Made by a program: the position numbers and the translations under genes. From the IMG/VR virus record IMGVR_UViG_3300021964_000345, positions 1 to 29,580 of that record: a stretch of DNA of 29,580 bases; one strand, given 5' to 3'. The notes below the pieces were generated by a model that was not told the DNA's origin, did no database searches, and saw nothing but the letters and a program-made list of their open reading frames with translations. The stretch comes from a virus. Numbering within the stretch: the first letter of the stretch is position 1; each line of letters begins with the position of its first letter. Below are positions 14,527-20,651 of the stretch, piece after piece.

Positions 14527-15595
14527 TTACTGTTCTAGACCTTTCAATGAGATGCATATAGAAGAGAACGGTAACGTTACTCCTTGTTGTGTTATGCCTT
14601 CAAATAGATTTTTTATGGGTAATGGTATAAAAGATTATTTTTATGGTGATAGTTTAAGAATATTAAAAGAACAGTTTTTAAACAATCAAAAACCTGATAG
14701 TTGTGAATACTGCTGGGATGCAGAGAAAGTAAATCTTAAAACACATAGAATAGATAATAAAACTGACGGCATACATCAGATGCATATCAGGCTGAACAAT
14801 GTCTGTAACTTTAAATGTAGAATGTGTAATCCTAAATTCTCGTCTGCTTGGGAAATTGAAAATAGAAAACATAATTACTTTATACATGATTATTCTACTC
14901 AGAAAGACGTTTTTGACTATGATCCTAATCTTTTACCTTTTATAGTAAAACTTGCAAAAGCAAATCAACTTAAATTTTTAAATATTTCAGGCGGAGAGCC
15001 ATTAATAACTGACGCTCATTATAAACTTTTAACCTATTTGTTAGAAAACGGTGCAAATAATTTGATTCTAGGGTATTCAACTAATCTTTCAAATTTAACT
15101 TATAAAAACATTGATCTCATGTCTCTTTGGTCAAAGTTTTATCAAGTATTAATTGAGGCTAGTTGTGATGGCTGGGGTGACGCAGTTGAGTACTCTAGGA
15201 CTGGTTTTAAACGTGATATATTTATGAAAAATTTTATAAAAGCACACAGCTATATTAATAGGATTAACTGTGTCGTTAATATTTATAGCGTATGGACTTT
15301 ACCCTATATTGAAAAAATATGTGATAAGTTTGGTGTTAAGCCTATATACTCCCCTTGCTTTTTACCAGATTTTCTAAACCCCCAACACTTATATAGAGAA
15401 GACAAAGATGAATTAAAAAAGCTTTATGAGCCGTATCCTAGACTACGCCAAGTTTTTAATGATTATATAGATAGAGATAAAGTAACTTTAGGTAAAGATA
15501 TGTGTGAATATAATCTCTTGCTAGATTCATATCGTGGAACTGATTTCTTTGAAACTTTTCCTCAGTATAGGAAATACTATGATTCTGGTAGCTAA
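14516..15595 (+). CDS. Radical SAM protein with N-terminal SPASM/twitch-like cluster
   Basis: 359 residues from ATG 14516 (an in-frame TTG sits just upstream). The radical SAM cluster motif CNFKCRMC places Cys97, Cys101 and Cys104, and LNISGGEPLI is the SAM-binding GGE motif. Before the core lie Cys6, Cys24-Cys25, and Cys63-x2-Cys66, which look like an auxiliary Fe-S cluster placed N-terminally instead of the usual C-terminal SPASM. These proteins modify peptides, sugars or cofactors by radical chemistry. Neighbouring sugar genes and SGNH hydrolase suggest a carbohydrate or glycan-linked substrate. An overlap with the next gene supports one operon. Confidence 0.9.
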   Translation: MASNYCSRPFNEMHIEENGNVTPCCVMPSNRFFMGNGIKDYFYGDSLRILKEQFLNNQKPDSCEYCWDAEKVNLKTHRIDNKTDGIHQMHIRLNNVCNFKCRMCNPKFSSAWEIENRKHNYFIHDYSTQKDVFDYDPNLLPFIVKLAKANQLKFLNISGGEPLITDAHYKLLTYLLENGANNLILGYSTNLSNLTYKNIDLMSLWSKFYQVLIEASCDGWGDAVEYSRTGFKRDIFMKNFIKAHSYINRINCVVNIYSVWTLPYIEKICDKFGVKPIYSPCFLPDFLNPQHLYREDKDELKKLYEPYPRLRQVFNDYIDRDKVTLGKDMCEYNLLLDSYRGTDFFETFPQYRKYYDSGS

Positions 15596-16319
15596 TGGTT
15601 GTTCTCATACTGCAGGAGCTGAGTTAGAATACATCAGTCAACGTAGATGTTATGAAAAAGCATGGCCTAAGTATTTATCTGAATTACTGGGATACACACA
15701 CCTAAACTTATCTGATTCTGGAGCTTCTGGTCATAGAGTTGTAAGAACTACAATGAGATATGTAATTGATCAGTTTTCTAAAAGAAAAAACTTATCAGAC
15801 CACTTTTTTATTATTAATTGGCCTGGAGCTCATAGAACTGAATTAAGAAAGCTATCTGATGGATCAGATGAAGAGCAACTCTTATTTTATGATGATGAAT
15901 GGTTACCTTTAATCGTAGGTAATGATGAATCTTATAAAAGAACTTTTTCTAAAAGACTTTATACCTATTATAAGTCTTGGGTTGCAACATCTGAAGCTAT
16001 AAAGCCTAGATTAGATTATTTACATGATATAATTCTTTTACAAAACTTTTTCTTACTTCATAAGATTAAATTTCTTTTTTGGTCAGCAAGTTATGTGAAT
16101 TTGACTCCTGCACACAAAGAGTTAGAAGGGTATAAAGGTTTAATTCATTCTAAAACTTTTCCATATTTTACTGACGTAACTCAATCATATACTGTTTTAC
16201 TTAAAAACAATGGTCAGAAAATATCTGAATACAGCTTACATTCACACTATGACGAAAACGCTCAACGTTGGTTTGCATCTTATTTACATTCTTATCTTGC
16301 CAACTCGTCTATAATTTAG
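15579..16319 (+). CDS. SGNH-hydrolase-like protein with GCSHT block I
   Basis: 246 residues from ATG 15579, with AGGAAA just upstream. MILVANGCSHTAGAE has the block I form G-C-S-H-T-x-G, in which Ser9 could be the nucleophile and Cys8 replaces the usual Asp. LNLSDSGASGHRVVR is block II-like, and HSHYDENAQRWFASYL near the C terminus is the expected Asp/His region. No signal peptide. SGNH enzymes remove or transfer acetyl groups on glycans, so this fits the sugar block. It overlaps the radical SAM gene by 17 nt. Confidence 0.72.
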   Translation: MILVANGCSHTAGAELEYISQRRCYEKAWPKYLSELLGYTHLNLSDSGASGHRVVRTTMRYVIDQFSKRKNLSDHFFIINWPGAHRTELRKLSDGSDEEQLLFYDDEWLPLIVGNDESYKRTFSKRLYTYYKSWVATSEAIKPRLDYLHDIILLQNFFLLHKIKFLFWSASYVNLTPAHKELEGYKGLIHSKTFPYFTDVTQSYTVLLKNNGQKISEYSLHSHYDENAQRWFASYLHSYLANSSII

Positions 16320-16347
16320 TATGATAGATAAAATTATGGAGAAATTT

Positions 16348-16575
16348 ATGGCAGAATATCTAGTAAGGAGAGCAAAGTATGGATTCGAAGTGGCAAAGTT
16401 TGAAGAATCGAGTTATCCCATTGATGTTTACAGTATCACTGGTAGCAGATGTTTTTGTCCTGCTAGGACTCGTTCTTGTAAGCACATGAAGATATTTAAA
16501 GCATGGGAACGTAACGGTTCCCAACCAGGTGAGGTGTACGATGACACCGCAAAAATTATTAATAGGTTGGTATAA
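16348..16575 (+). CDS. SWIM-type zinc-finger protein
   Basis: 75 residues from ATG 16348, selected because GGAG (16338-16341) lies 6 nt upstream; an in-frame ATG at 16321 is possible but has no SD. The core is RCFCPARTRSCKHMKIF, which fits the SWIM finger pattern CxCx(n)CxH. SWIM domains bind DNA or proteins. It may be a small regulator; nothing else is recognised. Its stop overlaps the start of the following nucleotidyltransferase gene (TAATGG). Confidence 0.7.
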   Translation: MAEYLVRRAKYGFEVAKFEESSYPIDVYSITGSRCFCPARTRSCKHMKIFKAWERNGSQPGEVYDDTAKIINRLV

Positions 16576-17366
16576 TGGAAGTAATTGTATTATCAGGTGG
16601 GTTTGATCCTGTACATGATGGACATATTAGTATGTTTCGTGAAGCAGCTGAGAAATATGACCATGTGATTGTAGGACTTAATTCTGATGATTGGTTGACT
16701 CGTAAGAAGGGTCGTGCCTTTATGTCATACGATGTTCGTAAATCAGTTCTTCAATCAATTAAATGGGTTGATGAGGTTGTAGGATTTAATGATGATGACA
16801 ATACTTGCTGCGATGTGTTAGAATATGCTATTTCAACCCATACAAATGTATCTTTTGGTAATGGTGGTGACCGAGCAGGAGGCAACTTTCCTGAATTAGA
16901 ATATTGTAAGCAGAATGATATTCAAATAGACGACACACTAGGCGGTGATACCAAAATTAACTCGTCTTCAGATATACTTGCACAATGGACTTGGCAATTA
17001 ACAAAACGTGATTGGGGTTTATGGAAAGTTCTTGCTGACTACCAAACTGTAAAAGTTAAGGAGTTAGTCGTAAATCCGAAGAGTGAATTGTCTTGGCAAT
17101 CACACGAAAAGAGAAATGAAATCTGGTTTATTAGGCAAGGAACTGCTACAATTTACTATTCGTCTGATGATGACGGAGAAGAGGTATTTAAAACTACTAA
17201 GAGGGAAAACCAAACTTTTGATATACCAGTAAAGAAATGGCATCAGCTTGTTAATGAAACTGAAGAACTACTTTCTATTATTGAAATTCAGTATGGTTCT
17301 GACTGTGTTGAGTCAGACATCCTTCGCGGCAGTCGTCCCTCAGGAGATTACTTGCCTAGCTACTAA
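16575..17366 (+). CDS. Cytidylyltransferase fused to a mannose-6-phosphate isomerase-type cupin
   Basis: 263 residues. The N-terminal domain, residues 1-130, is a HIGH-type nucleotidyltransferase: SGGFDPVHDGH with His14-x-Gly16-His17, VGLNSDDWL and FGNGGDR, as in RfaE/TagD enzymes that make CDP- or ADP-linked sugars. Residues 135-255 are a type II PMI/GMP-type cupin: DWGLWKVL, SWQSHEKRNEIWFI (His177) and IIEIQYGSDCVESDILR. The family normally isomerises mannose-6-phosphate or serves as the guanylyltransferase partner. A two-domain fusion in this order is unusual to me. It probably makes an activated sugar for the block. The 3' 113 nt also encode the start of the SleB gene in another frame. 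Confidence 0.85.
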   Translation: MEVIVLSGGFDPVHDGHISMFREAAEKYDHVIVGLNSDDWLTRKKGRAFMSYDVRKSVLQSIKWVDEVVGFNDDDNTCCDVLEYAISTHTNVSFGNGGDRAGGNFPELEYCKQNDIQIDDTLGGDTKINSSSDILAQWTWQLTKRDWGLWKVLADYQTVKVKELVVNPKSELSWQSHEKRNEIWFIRQGTATIYYSSDDDGEEVFKTTKRENQTFDIPVKKWHQLVNETEELLSIIEIQYGSDCVESDILRGSRPSGDYLPSY

Positions 17367-17772
17367 TATCTATTGGGAGGCTAGAAATCAATCTAAGGAA
17401 GGTATGATAGCTGTAGGCTCTGTTACTAGAAATAGAGTACATGATAAGCATTTTCCTAATAATTACTGTGATGTAGTATATCAGGCAAAACTATCAAAAT
17501 GGTGGTTTGAGCATCATCAACGTGAAGTACCTCTTAGAAATAAGTGTCAGTTCTCTTGGTATTGCGACGGTAAACCAGATGATATTCCTTTTCAAGACAA
17601 AGAGCTATACGAGCGCATAAAGCGTTTAGCTGTTCGTATCTATTTCGGTTATACCCCTGATAACACCTTTGGGTCAAACTTCTACCATGCTGATTATGTT
17701 TATCCACTTTGGGCTGATACCATGACACATACAGTTACTATTGATAATCATATTTTCTATAGATCAGAGTAA
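17254..17772 (+). CDS. SleB-type cell wall hydrolase with Sec signal peptide
   Basis: 172 residues from ATG 17254. The first 25 residues form a textbook signal peptide, MKLKNYFLLL followed by a hydrophobic core and TSFA, with likely cleavage before AVVPQ. The rest is the Hydrolase_2 (SleB) domain: LATNIYWEARNQS with probable catalytic Glu42, NRVHDKHFPNNYC, CQFSWYCDGK, and SNFYHADYVYPLW. It should cleave peptidoglycan glycan strands, acting in the periplasm as the phage endolysin or a release factor. The signal peptide region lies wholly in the coding sequence of the upstream fusion gene, in a different frame (113-nt overlap). The next gene follows in a TAATG overlap. Confidence 0.9.
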   Translation: MKLKNYFLLLKFSMVLTVLSQTSFAAVVPQEITCLATNIYWEARNQSKEGMIAVGSVTRNRVHDKHFPNNYCDVVYQAKLSKWWFEHHQREVPLRNKCQFSWYCDGKPDDIPFQDKELYERIKRLAVRIYFGYTPDNTFGSNFYHADYVYPLWADTMTHTVTIDNHIFYRSE

Positions 17773-18785
17773 TGAATATTTATCCTAAAGAACTAAGAGG
17801 TTTTCGTGGTGAGTATGTTAATAGTTACTTGTGCGAGACAGAAACAATATTTTTTAACTATTTAAACAAGTACGTTGACAATAGTTTTATATTCTCACTT
17901 ACTTTTTGGTATACCGAATCTAATCAAGTTCTTTATGATACTGATTTCTCATCTTATGATTATATTTTTATGTTGGATTTTTTAGATCCTCCTGATTATC
18001 TTAATAAATGGGATGAAGTATATAGTATTTTTAAAGGTCATTTAGATAAGTGTTATGTTGTTTCATGCCCTTATAAAAACCCTTATTTTAAAACTTTACC
18101 TTTTGATCACTTTTTTCATTTTTATTCAGACTTCAGTACTAATCGTGTTTATCCTAGAAAGCATAAAAAGAAATTTTTATCGTATAATGGTAGACCTCAC
18201 ACTCACAGAATTGAGTTACTAAAATATTTATATAAAAAAGATTTATATAAAGATGGGTACGTTTCAGGTAGGCTAGATAAAAATAAATCTTATTCTAATG
18301 ATTTTAAGTCTTTATTCCCGATGATTTTGAAAAATGATGTATCTATAAAGATGCAAAATCAGCTAAATAATCAATTAAAGACAACTCCGTACAACTATTA
18401 TGCCCCAGTTAATATAGTAACTGAAACTTCTATTAATGCAGACCACGTTTTTTGTACTGAAAAGCTATGCAAATCTATAGTTAGCAAGCAAATTACTATG
18501 TTAATAGGCAGTCCTTTAACTTATAAATATTTAACTAATGTTTATGGATTAAAGAATTATGGATTTGATTTTGAACCTAGAATAGCTGATTATTCTTTTG
18601 ATTATAAAATTAAATACTATTGCAGTTTTCTTAAAGAAACAACTTTAGACGATTTAATAGCTATTTATAAGGAAAAAGAGGATATACTTGAGTACAATAA
18701 GAATAAAGTTTTAAAGGAGTTCAAGCAGATCTCTTACAATTTATTCTTGACTTCTCTTAAAAAACATCATATAATTCACTCATAG
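17772..18785 (+). CDS. Putative GT-B-like glycosyltransferase, TEK family copy 4
   Basis: 337 residues starting at ATG 17772. KFLSYNGRPHTHRIELLKYLY near residues 138-158 closely parallels the copy at 6713, followed by VNIVTETSIN and FCTEK (Thr229-Glu230-Lys231), then a Gly-containing loop and YGLKNYGFDF. PFLL of the other copies is changed to ITMLIGS. The donor-site resemblance to GT10/exostosin enzymes is inferred. The start is in a TAATG overlap with the SleB stop. A strong promoter for hsp20 lies inside the last 40 nt of this gene. Confidence 0.58.
   Translation: MNIYPKELRGFRGEYVNSYLCETETIFFNYLNKYVDNSFIFSLTFWYTESNQVLYDTDFSSYDYIFMLDFLDPPDYLNKWDEVYSIFKGHLDKCYVVSCPYKNPYFKTLPFDHFFHFYSDFSTNRVYPRKHKKKFLSYNGRPHTHRIELLKYLYKKDLYKDGYVSGRLDKNKSYSNDFKSLFPMILKNDVSIKMQNQLNNQLKTTPYNYYAPVNIVTETSINADHVFCTEKLCKSIVSKQITMLIGSPLTYKYLTNVYGLKNYGFDFEPRIADYSFDYKIKYYCSFLKETTLDDLIAIYKEKEDILEYNKNKVLKEFKQISYNLFLTSLKKHHIIHS
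18747..18775 (+). promoter_or_regulatory. Consensus promoter for hsp20 inside the upstream gene
   Basis: TTGACT at 18747-18752 and TATAAT at 18770-18775 with a 17-nt spacer, located within the 3' end of the preceding coding sequence. The start would be near 18782, which gives a leader of about 52 nt with AAGGAG before the Hsp20 ATG. Confidence 0.72.
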
Positions 18786-18833
18786 ATGCTCGAAAGAGGT
18801 CTATTACATATCTTGCTTAATTAAAAGGAGAAA

Positions 18834-19247
18834 ATGATGACTGGATCATTCGCTTATCCAAGAAGCGCATTTTTGGGCTTCGACCATATTTTTGATGAAC
18901 TACAAAAAATCCGTGCTCATGCAAACGACGGATACCCTCCTCACAATGTGATTAAAACAGGTGAAAAAACCTATACGGTTGAACTAGCAGTTGCTGGTTT
19001 CAAGAGAGATGATTTATCTATTGAAATCAAAGATCATGTGCTCACTGTCAAAGGTGAACGAGGTCAACGCAGACCAGAGGAGCAATACATCCATCGTGGA
19101 CTAAGCACTCGAAAGTTCTCAAAATCATACAGACTCAGCGAGTATACAGAAGTCGTTGGAGCTGATCTTGTTGATGGTATTTTGTCTGTTGACTTAGAGG
19201 TAATTGTGCCTGAAGCCAACAAACCGAAAATGATTACTATTAAATAA
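18834..19247 (+). CDS. hsp20: Small heat shock protein, Hsp20/IbpA type
   Basis: 137-residue alpha-crystallin-domain chaperone that holds unfolding proteins. GFDHIFDEL at residues 15-23 is IbpA-like, LTVKGER at about 70-76 and YIHRGLSTRKFSKSYRLSE are core motifs, and GILSVDLEV ends the domain. The C terminus has a short KPKMITIK tail without the classic I-x-I. ATGATG gives two possible starts (18834, 18837) behind AAGGAG. It has its own strong promoter and is followed by an SD-masking hairpin. Hsp20 is a common auxiliary gene in marine T4-like phages, probably aiding capsid or host protein folding. Confidence 0.93.
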   Translation: MMTGSFAYPRSAFLGFDHIFDELQKIRAHANDGYPPHNVIKTGEKTYTVELAVAGFKRDDLSIEIKDHVLTVKGERGQRRPEEQYIHRGLSTRKFSKSYRLSEYTEVVGADLVDGILSVDLEVIVPEANKPKMITIK

Positions 19248-19251
19248 GATA

Positions 19252-19285
19252 GCGTCTCTTATATAACTATATAAGGGAGAAACGC
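19252..19285 (+). promoter_or_regulatory. Stable hairpin that masks the next gene's SD
   Basis: Downstream of hsp20, TCTCTTATAT (19255-19264) pairs with ATATAAGGGA (19269-19278) around the loop AACT. GCGT (19252-19255) can alternatively pair with ACGC (19282-19285). The paired right arm includes AAGGGAGA, the SD of the ATG at 19287. No T-tract follows. It could be a terminator-like stem or an RNA thermometer. Confidence 0.55.
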
Positions 19286-19286
19286 A

Positions 19287-19445
19287 ATGTTAAAAAACAT
19301 ATATAGAATCTTCTTTGGAGACATTGATGATGAACGTATGTACAGATGGTGTCAGGTTGAGTTTAAAAAAGATGCTGATTTTGCGTATCACCTAATGAAA
19401 AAGGGAGATAATCCCATAAAACATATAAGGAGTACGCAACAATGA
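19287..19445 (+). CDS. 52-residue protein of unknown function
   Basis: 52 residues, MLKNIYRIFFGDIDDERMYRW at the start and KKGDNPIKHIRSTQQ at the end, containing one Trp-Cys pair. AAGGGAGA lies 7 nt before the ATG but is in the stem of a hairpin. The TGA overlaps the next ATG (ATGA). AT-rich but codon use looks like its neighbours. It has no recognisable domain; a small helical membrane-peripheral protein is possible. Confidence 0.5.
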   Translation: MLKNIYRIFFGDIDDERMYRWCQVEFKKDADFAYHLMKKGDNPIKHIRSTQQ

Positions 19446-19564
19446 GTGCAATTTTTAATAAGACTATTACCTTCTTTGAGCGTGTCGGACGCGCTCGTGC
19501 AGCTTCAGAAATGGCTCGTATGGGCTATCAAGAAGAAGCAAAAAGGTTGTTGATTAATGCTTAA
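19442..19564 (+). CDS. 40-residue DUF1127-like micro-protein
   Basis: 40 residues: FFERVGRARAASEMARMGY followed by QEEAKRLLINA. The Arg-rich helical pattern resembles DUF1127-type micro-proteins of alphaproteobacteria, which bind RNA and affect RNA turnover; the match is by eye. The ATG at 19442 overlaps the upstream TGA (ATGA) and an AAGGAG precedes it. It overlaps the next start by 8 nt. Confidence 0.5.
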   Translation: MSAIFNKTITFFERVGRARAASEMARMGYQEEAKRLLINA

Positions 19565-19685
19565 ATTTTTCAAAAACCTACTTTCTGCCCAAGATCCTAT
19601 AGAAAAGTATCTTTCAGAAGCTTCAGATCATGTAGATTTGGAGAACCGCATGAAAGAACTGAAGTACAAAGGAATCTGGGTATAA
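19557..19685 (+). CDS. 42-residue DUF3563-like micro-protein
   Basis: 42 residues: MLKFFKNLLSAQDPIEKYLS, then EASDHVDLENRMKELKYKG. The YLS-x-ASD-x-VDLE-x-RM-x-EL core closely resembles the small DUF3563 proteins of proteobacteria, of unknown function. The ATG lies inside the end of the previous micro-gene, and the TAA overlaps the next ATG, so translation is coupled. Confidence 0.55.
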   Translation: MLKFFKNLLSAQDPIEKYLSEASDHVDLENRMKELKYKGIWV

Positions 19686-19732
19686 TGTGGCCTTACACAC
19701 AAGAAGAGAACGACATTATCTCAAAACAATAA
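19685..19732 (+). CDS. 15-residue micro-ORF MWPYTQEENDIISKQ
   Basis: A 15-codon ORF in a TAATG overlap with the DUF3563-like gene, encoding MWPYTQEENDIISKQ. The MWPYT-x-EE start recurs, in my memory, as tiny ORFs in other marine phages, which supports real translation. Too short to classify. Confidence 0.35.
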   Translation: MWPYTQEENDIISKQ

Positions 19733-19735
19733 GCG

Positions 19736-19759
19736 AATGGAGGGCTTGTGCCCTCCATT
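19736..19759 (+). terminator. Perfect 10-bp hairpin, likely terminator
   Basis: AATGGAGGGC (19736-19745) pairs perfectly with GCCCTCCATT (19750-19759) around TTGT. It is GC-rich for this genome and lies between gene groups. Only a poor T-tract follows, so it may be a terminator or an RNA 3'-end stabiliser. Confidence 0.6.
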
Positions 19760-19778
19760 ACATAATAAGGAGATTTAA

Positions 19779-20096
19779 ATGAAAAAATTAATCGTAGCAG
19801 CTACTTTTGCTGCACTTCCACTTTCATCTTTCGCAGCAGATGTAACTACTACAGTAGGCGCAGAACGTAGCCTTGAATCAGAAGTAAATACACTTTATGG
19901 TTCTTTAGGCTATGGTATTGCTACACTAGGCGCAACTATGGAAGACACCGCAACAGATTCAGGTCAGTTCAATATTCAGAAGTATGAACTTGATTTTTCG
20001 CAACCTGTCGGACCGGTTACTCTTTACATGAAGAATGACTTTGATGATGGTATGAAGCATACTGAAACCGTTATTGGCGGTAAAATTTCATTCTAA
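19779..20096 (+). CDS. Secreted mini beta-barrel-like protein
   Basis: 105 residues with a clear signal peptide, MKKLIVAATFAALPLSSFA, cleaved before ADVTT. The mature 86 residues have alternating hydrophobic strands (LYGSLGYGIATLGATM, KYELDFSQPVGPVTLYMK, ETVIGGKISF) and end in Phe, the outer-membrane beta-barrel (BAM) signature. With only about five or six strands it is too short for an ordinary 8-stranded barrel. It may be a porin fragment, oligomeric barrel, or outer-membrane-associated protein. AAGGAG precedes the ATG. A phage gene of this kind could alter host surface permeability or superinfection. Confidence 0.65.
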   Translation: MKKLIVAATFAALPLSSFAADVTTTVGAERSLESEVNTLYGSLGYGIATLGATMEDTATDSGQFNIQKYELDFSQPVGPVTLYMKNDFDDGMKHTETVIGGKISF

Positions 20097-20120
20097 TTAT
20101 TTCTTAATTTTTAGAATACT

Positions 20121-20148
20121 GAAAGGAGTTGAGCAATCAGCTCCTTTC
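20121..20148 (+). terminator. Rho-independent terminator with GCAA tetraloop
   Basis: GAAAGGAGTTGA (20121-20132) pairs with TCAGCTCCTTTC (20137-20148), 12 bp including one G-U, around the GNRA loop GCAA. T-rich DNA (TTGCTTTTTG) follows. It ends the beta-barrel transcript. Confidence 0.82.
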
Positions 20149-20177
20149 TTGCTTTTTGCTTAAATTTTTTGTAAGAT
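20149..20177 (+). promoter_or_regulatory. Promoter with TTGCTT -35 upstream of tRNA cassette
   Basis: TTGCTT at 20149-20154 and TAAGAT at 20172-20177 with a 17-nt spacer, overlapping the terminator tail. The start would be near 20184, about 20 nt before the ATG at 20204. It may drive the small gene, the three tRNAs and bL33. Confidence 0.42.
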
Positions 20178-20203
20178 AAATAAAATAACAAACGGAGATA
20201 TAA

Positions 20204-20410
20204 ATGTCACTCAAAGGAACTATTACTTTTAATATTCGTCCAGACTACGATCAGGATGTTACTACTTCAACTCATGTTGTGCCTAGCTCAGAATACTCTT
20301 TTGAGTTTGACCATACAGAAGGTTTAACACTTTCTACTGTAGATATTCAGTATCACTTCAATGCATGGCTACGCTCAATCGGTTATGTAATTGACCACGA
20401 AGACCAATAG
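20204..20410 (+). CDS. 68-residue protein of unknown function
   Basis: 68 residues, acidic: MSLKGTITFNIRPDYDQDV with a beta-strand start, a central SSEYSFEFDHTEG segment, then DIQYHFNAWLRSIGYVIDH. It looks like a small alpha/beta fold. The preceding GGAG supports the ATG. Its TAG stop (20408-20410) contains the first two bases of the tRNA-Trp gene. No family recognised. Confidence 0.65.
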   Translation: MSLKGTITFNIRPDYDQDVTTSTHVVPSSEYSFEFDHTEGLTLSTVDIQYHFNAWLRSIGYVIDHEDQ

Positions 20411-20482
20411 GGGCTAAGTGTTACGGCAGCACAGCTGATTCCACCTCAGCGGGATAGGGTTCAATTCCTTACGCCCCTGCCA
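20409..20482 (+). tRNA. tRNA-Trp (anticodon CCA)
   Basis: 74 nt including encoded CCA. Acceptor stem AGGGGCT/CGCCCCT (T7-C66 mismatch), D stem GTG/CAC, anticodon stem GCTGA/TCAGC with loop TTCCACC, T stem TAGGG/CCTTA (one G-U) with loop TTCAATT. The A1-U72 pair, G73 and CCA anticodon are the bacterial tRNA-Trp identity elements, and the acceptor end matches E. coli tRNA-Trp closely. Position 37 is C instead of a purine, which is unusual. Its first two bases overlap the upstream stop codon. Confidence 0.85.
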
Positions 20483-20483
20483 A

Positions 20484-20558
20484 GCGGGTATAGTATAACG
20501 GCTATTATTACAGCCTTCCAAGCTGAGGATCGGGGTTCGAGTCCCCGTACCCGCTCCA
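20484..20558 (+). tRNA. tRNA-Gly (anticodon TCC)
   Basis: 75 nt with encoded CCA. Acceptor GCGGGTA/TACCCGC, discriminator T, anticodon loop CTTCCAA with TCC at the anticodon position, T stem CGGGG/CCCCG with loop TTCGAGT. It resembles E. coli tRNA-Gly(TCC) closely. A27-A43 is a mismatch in the anticodon stem. It is separated by 1 nt from each neighbouring tRNA. Confidence 0.93.
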
Positions 20559-20559
20559 T

Positions 20560-20635
20560 GTCCCGTTCGTCTAGTGGTTTAGGACACCGCCCTTTCACGG
20601 CGGCAACACGGGTTCGAATCCCGTACGGGATGCCA
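20560..20635 (+). tRNA. tRNA-Glu (anticodon TTC)
   Basis: 76 nt with encoded CCA. Acceptor GTCCCGT/ACGGGAT, discriminator G, anticodon stem CCGCC/GGCGG with loop CTTTCAC, and T stem ACGGG/CCCGT with loop TTCGAAT. Standard tRNA-Glu structure. Only 1 nt separates it from tRNA-Gly; five T follow before the next SD. Confidence 0.93.
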
Positions 20636-20651
20636 TTTTTTAGGAGTCAAT

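Noticed and set aside
16310-16315. TATAAT before the SWIM-finger gene as a promoter.
   Set aside because: No acceptable -35 is present at 15-19 nt and no extended -10 element is seen.
20636-20645. The T-run after tRNA-Glu as a terminator.
   Set aside because: Only five T and no separate hairpin are present; the tRNA itself explains the structure and the next SD follows directly.
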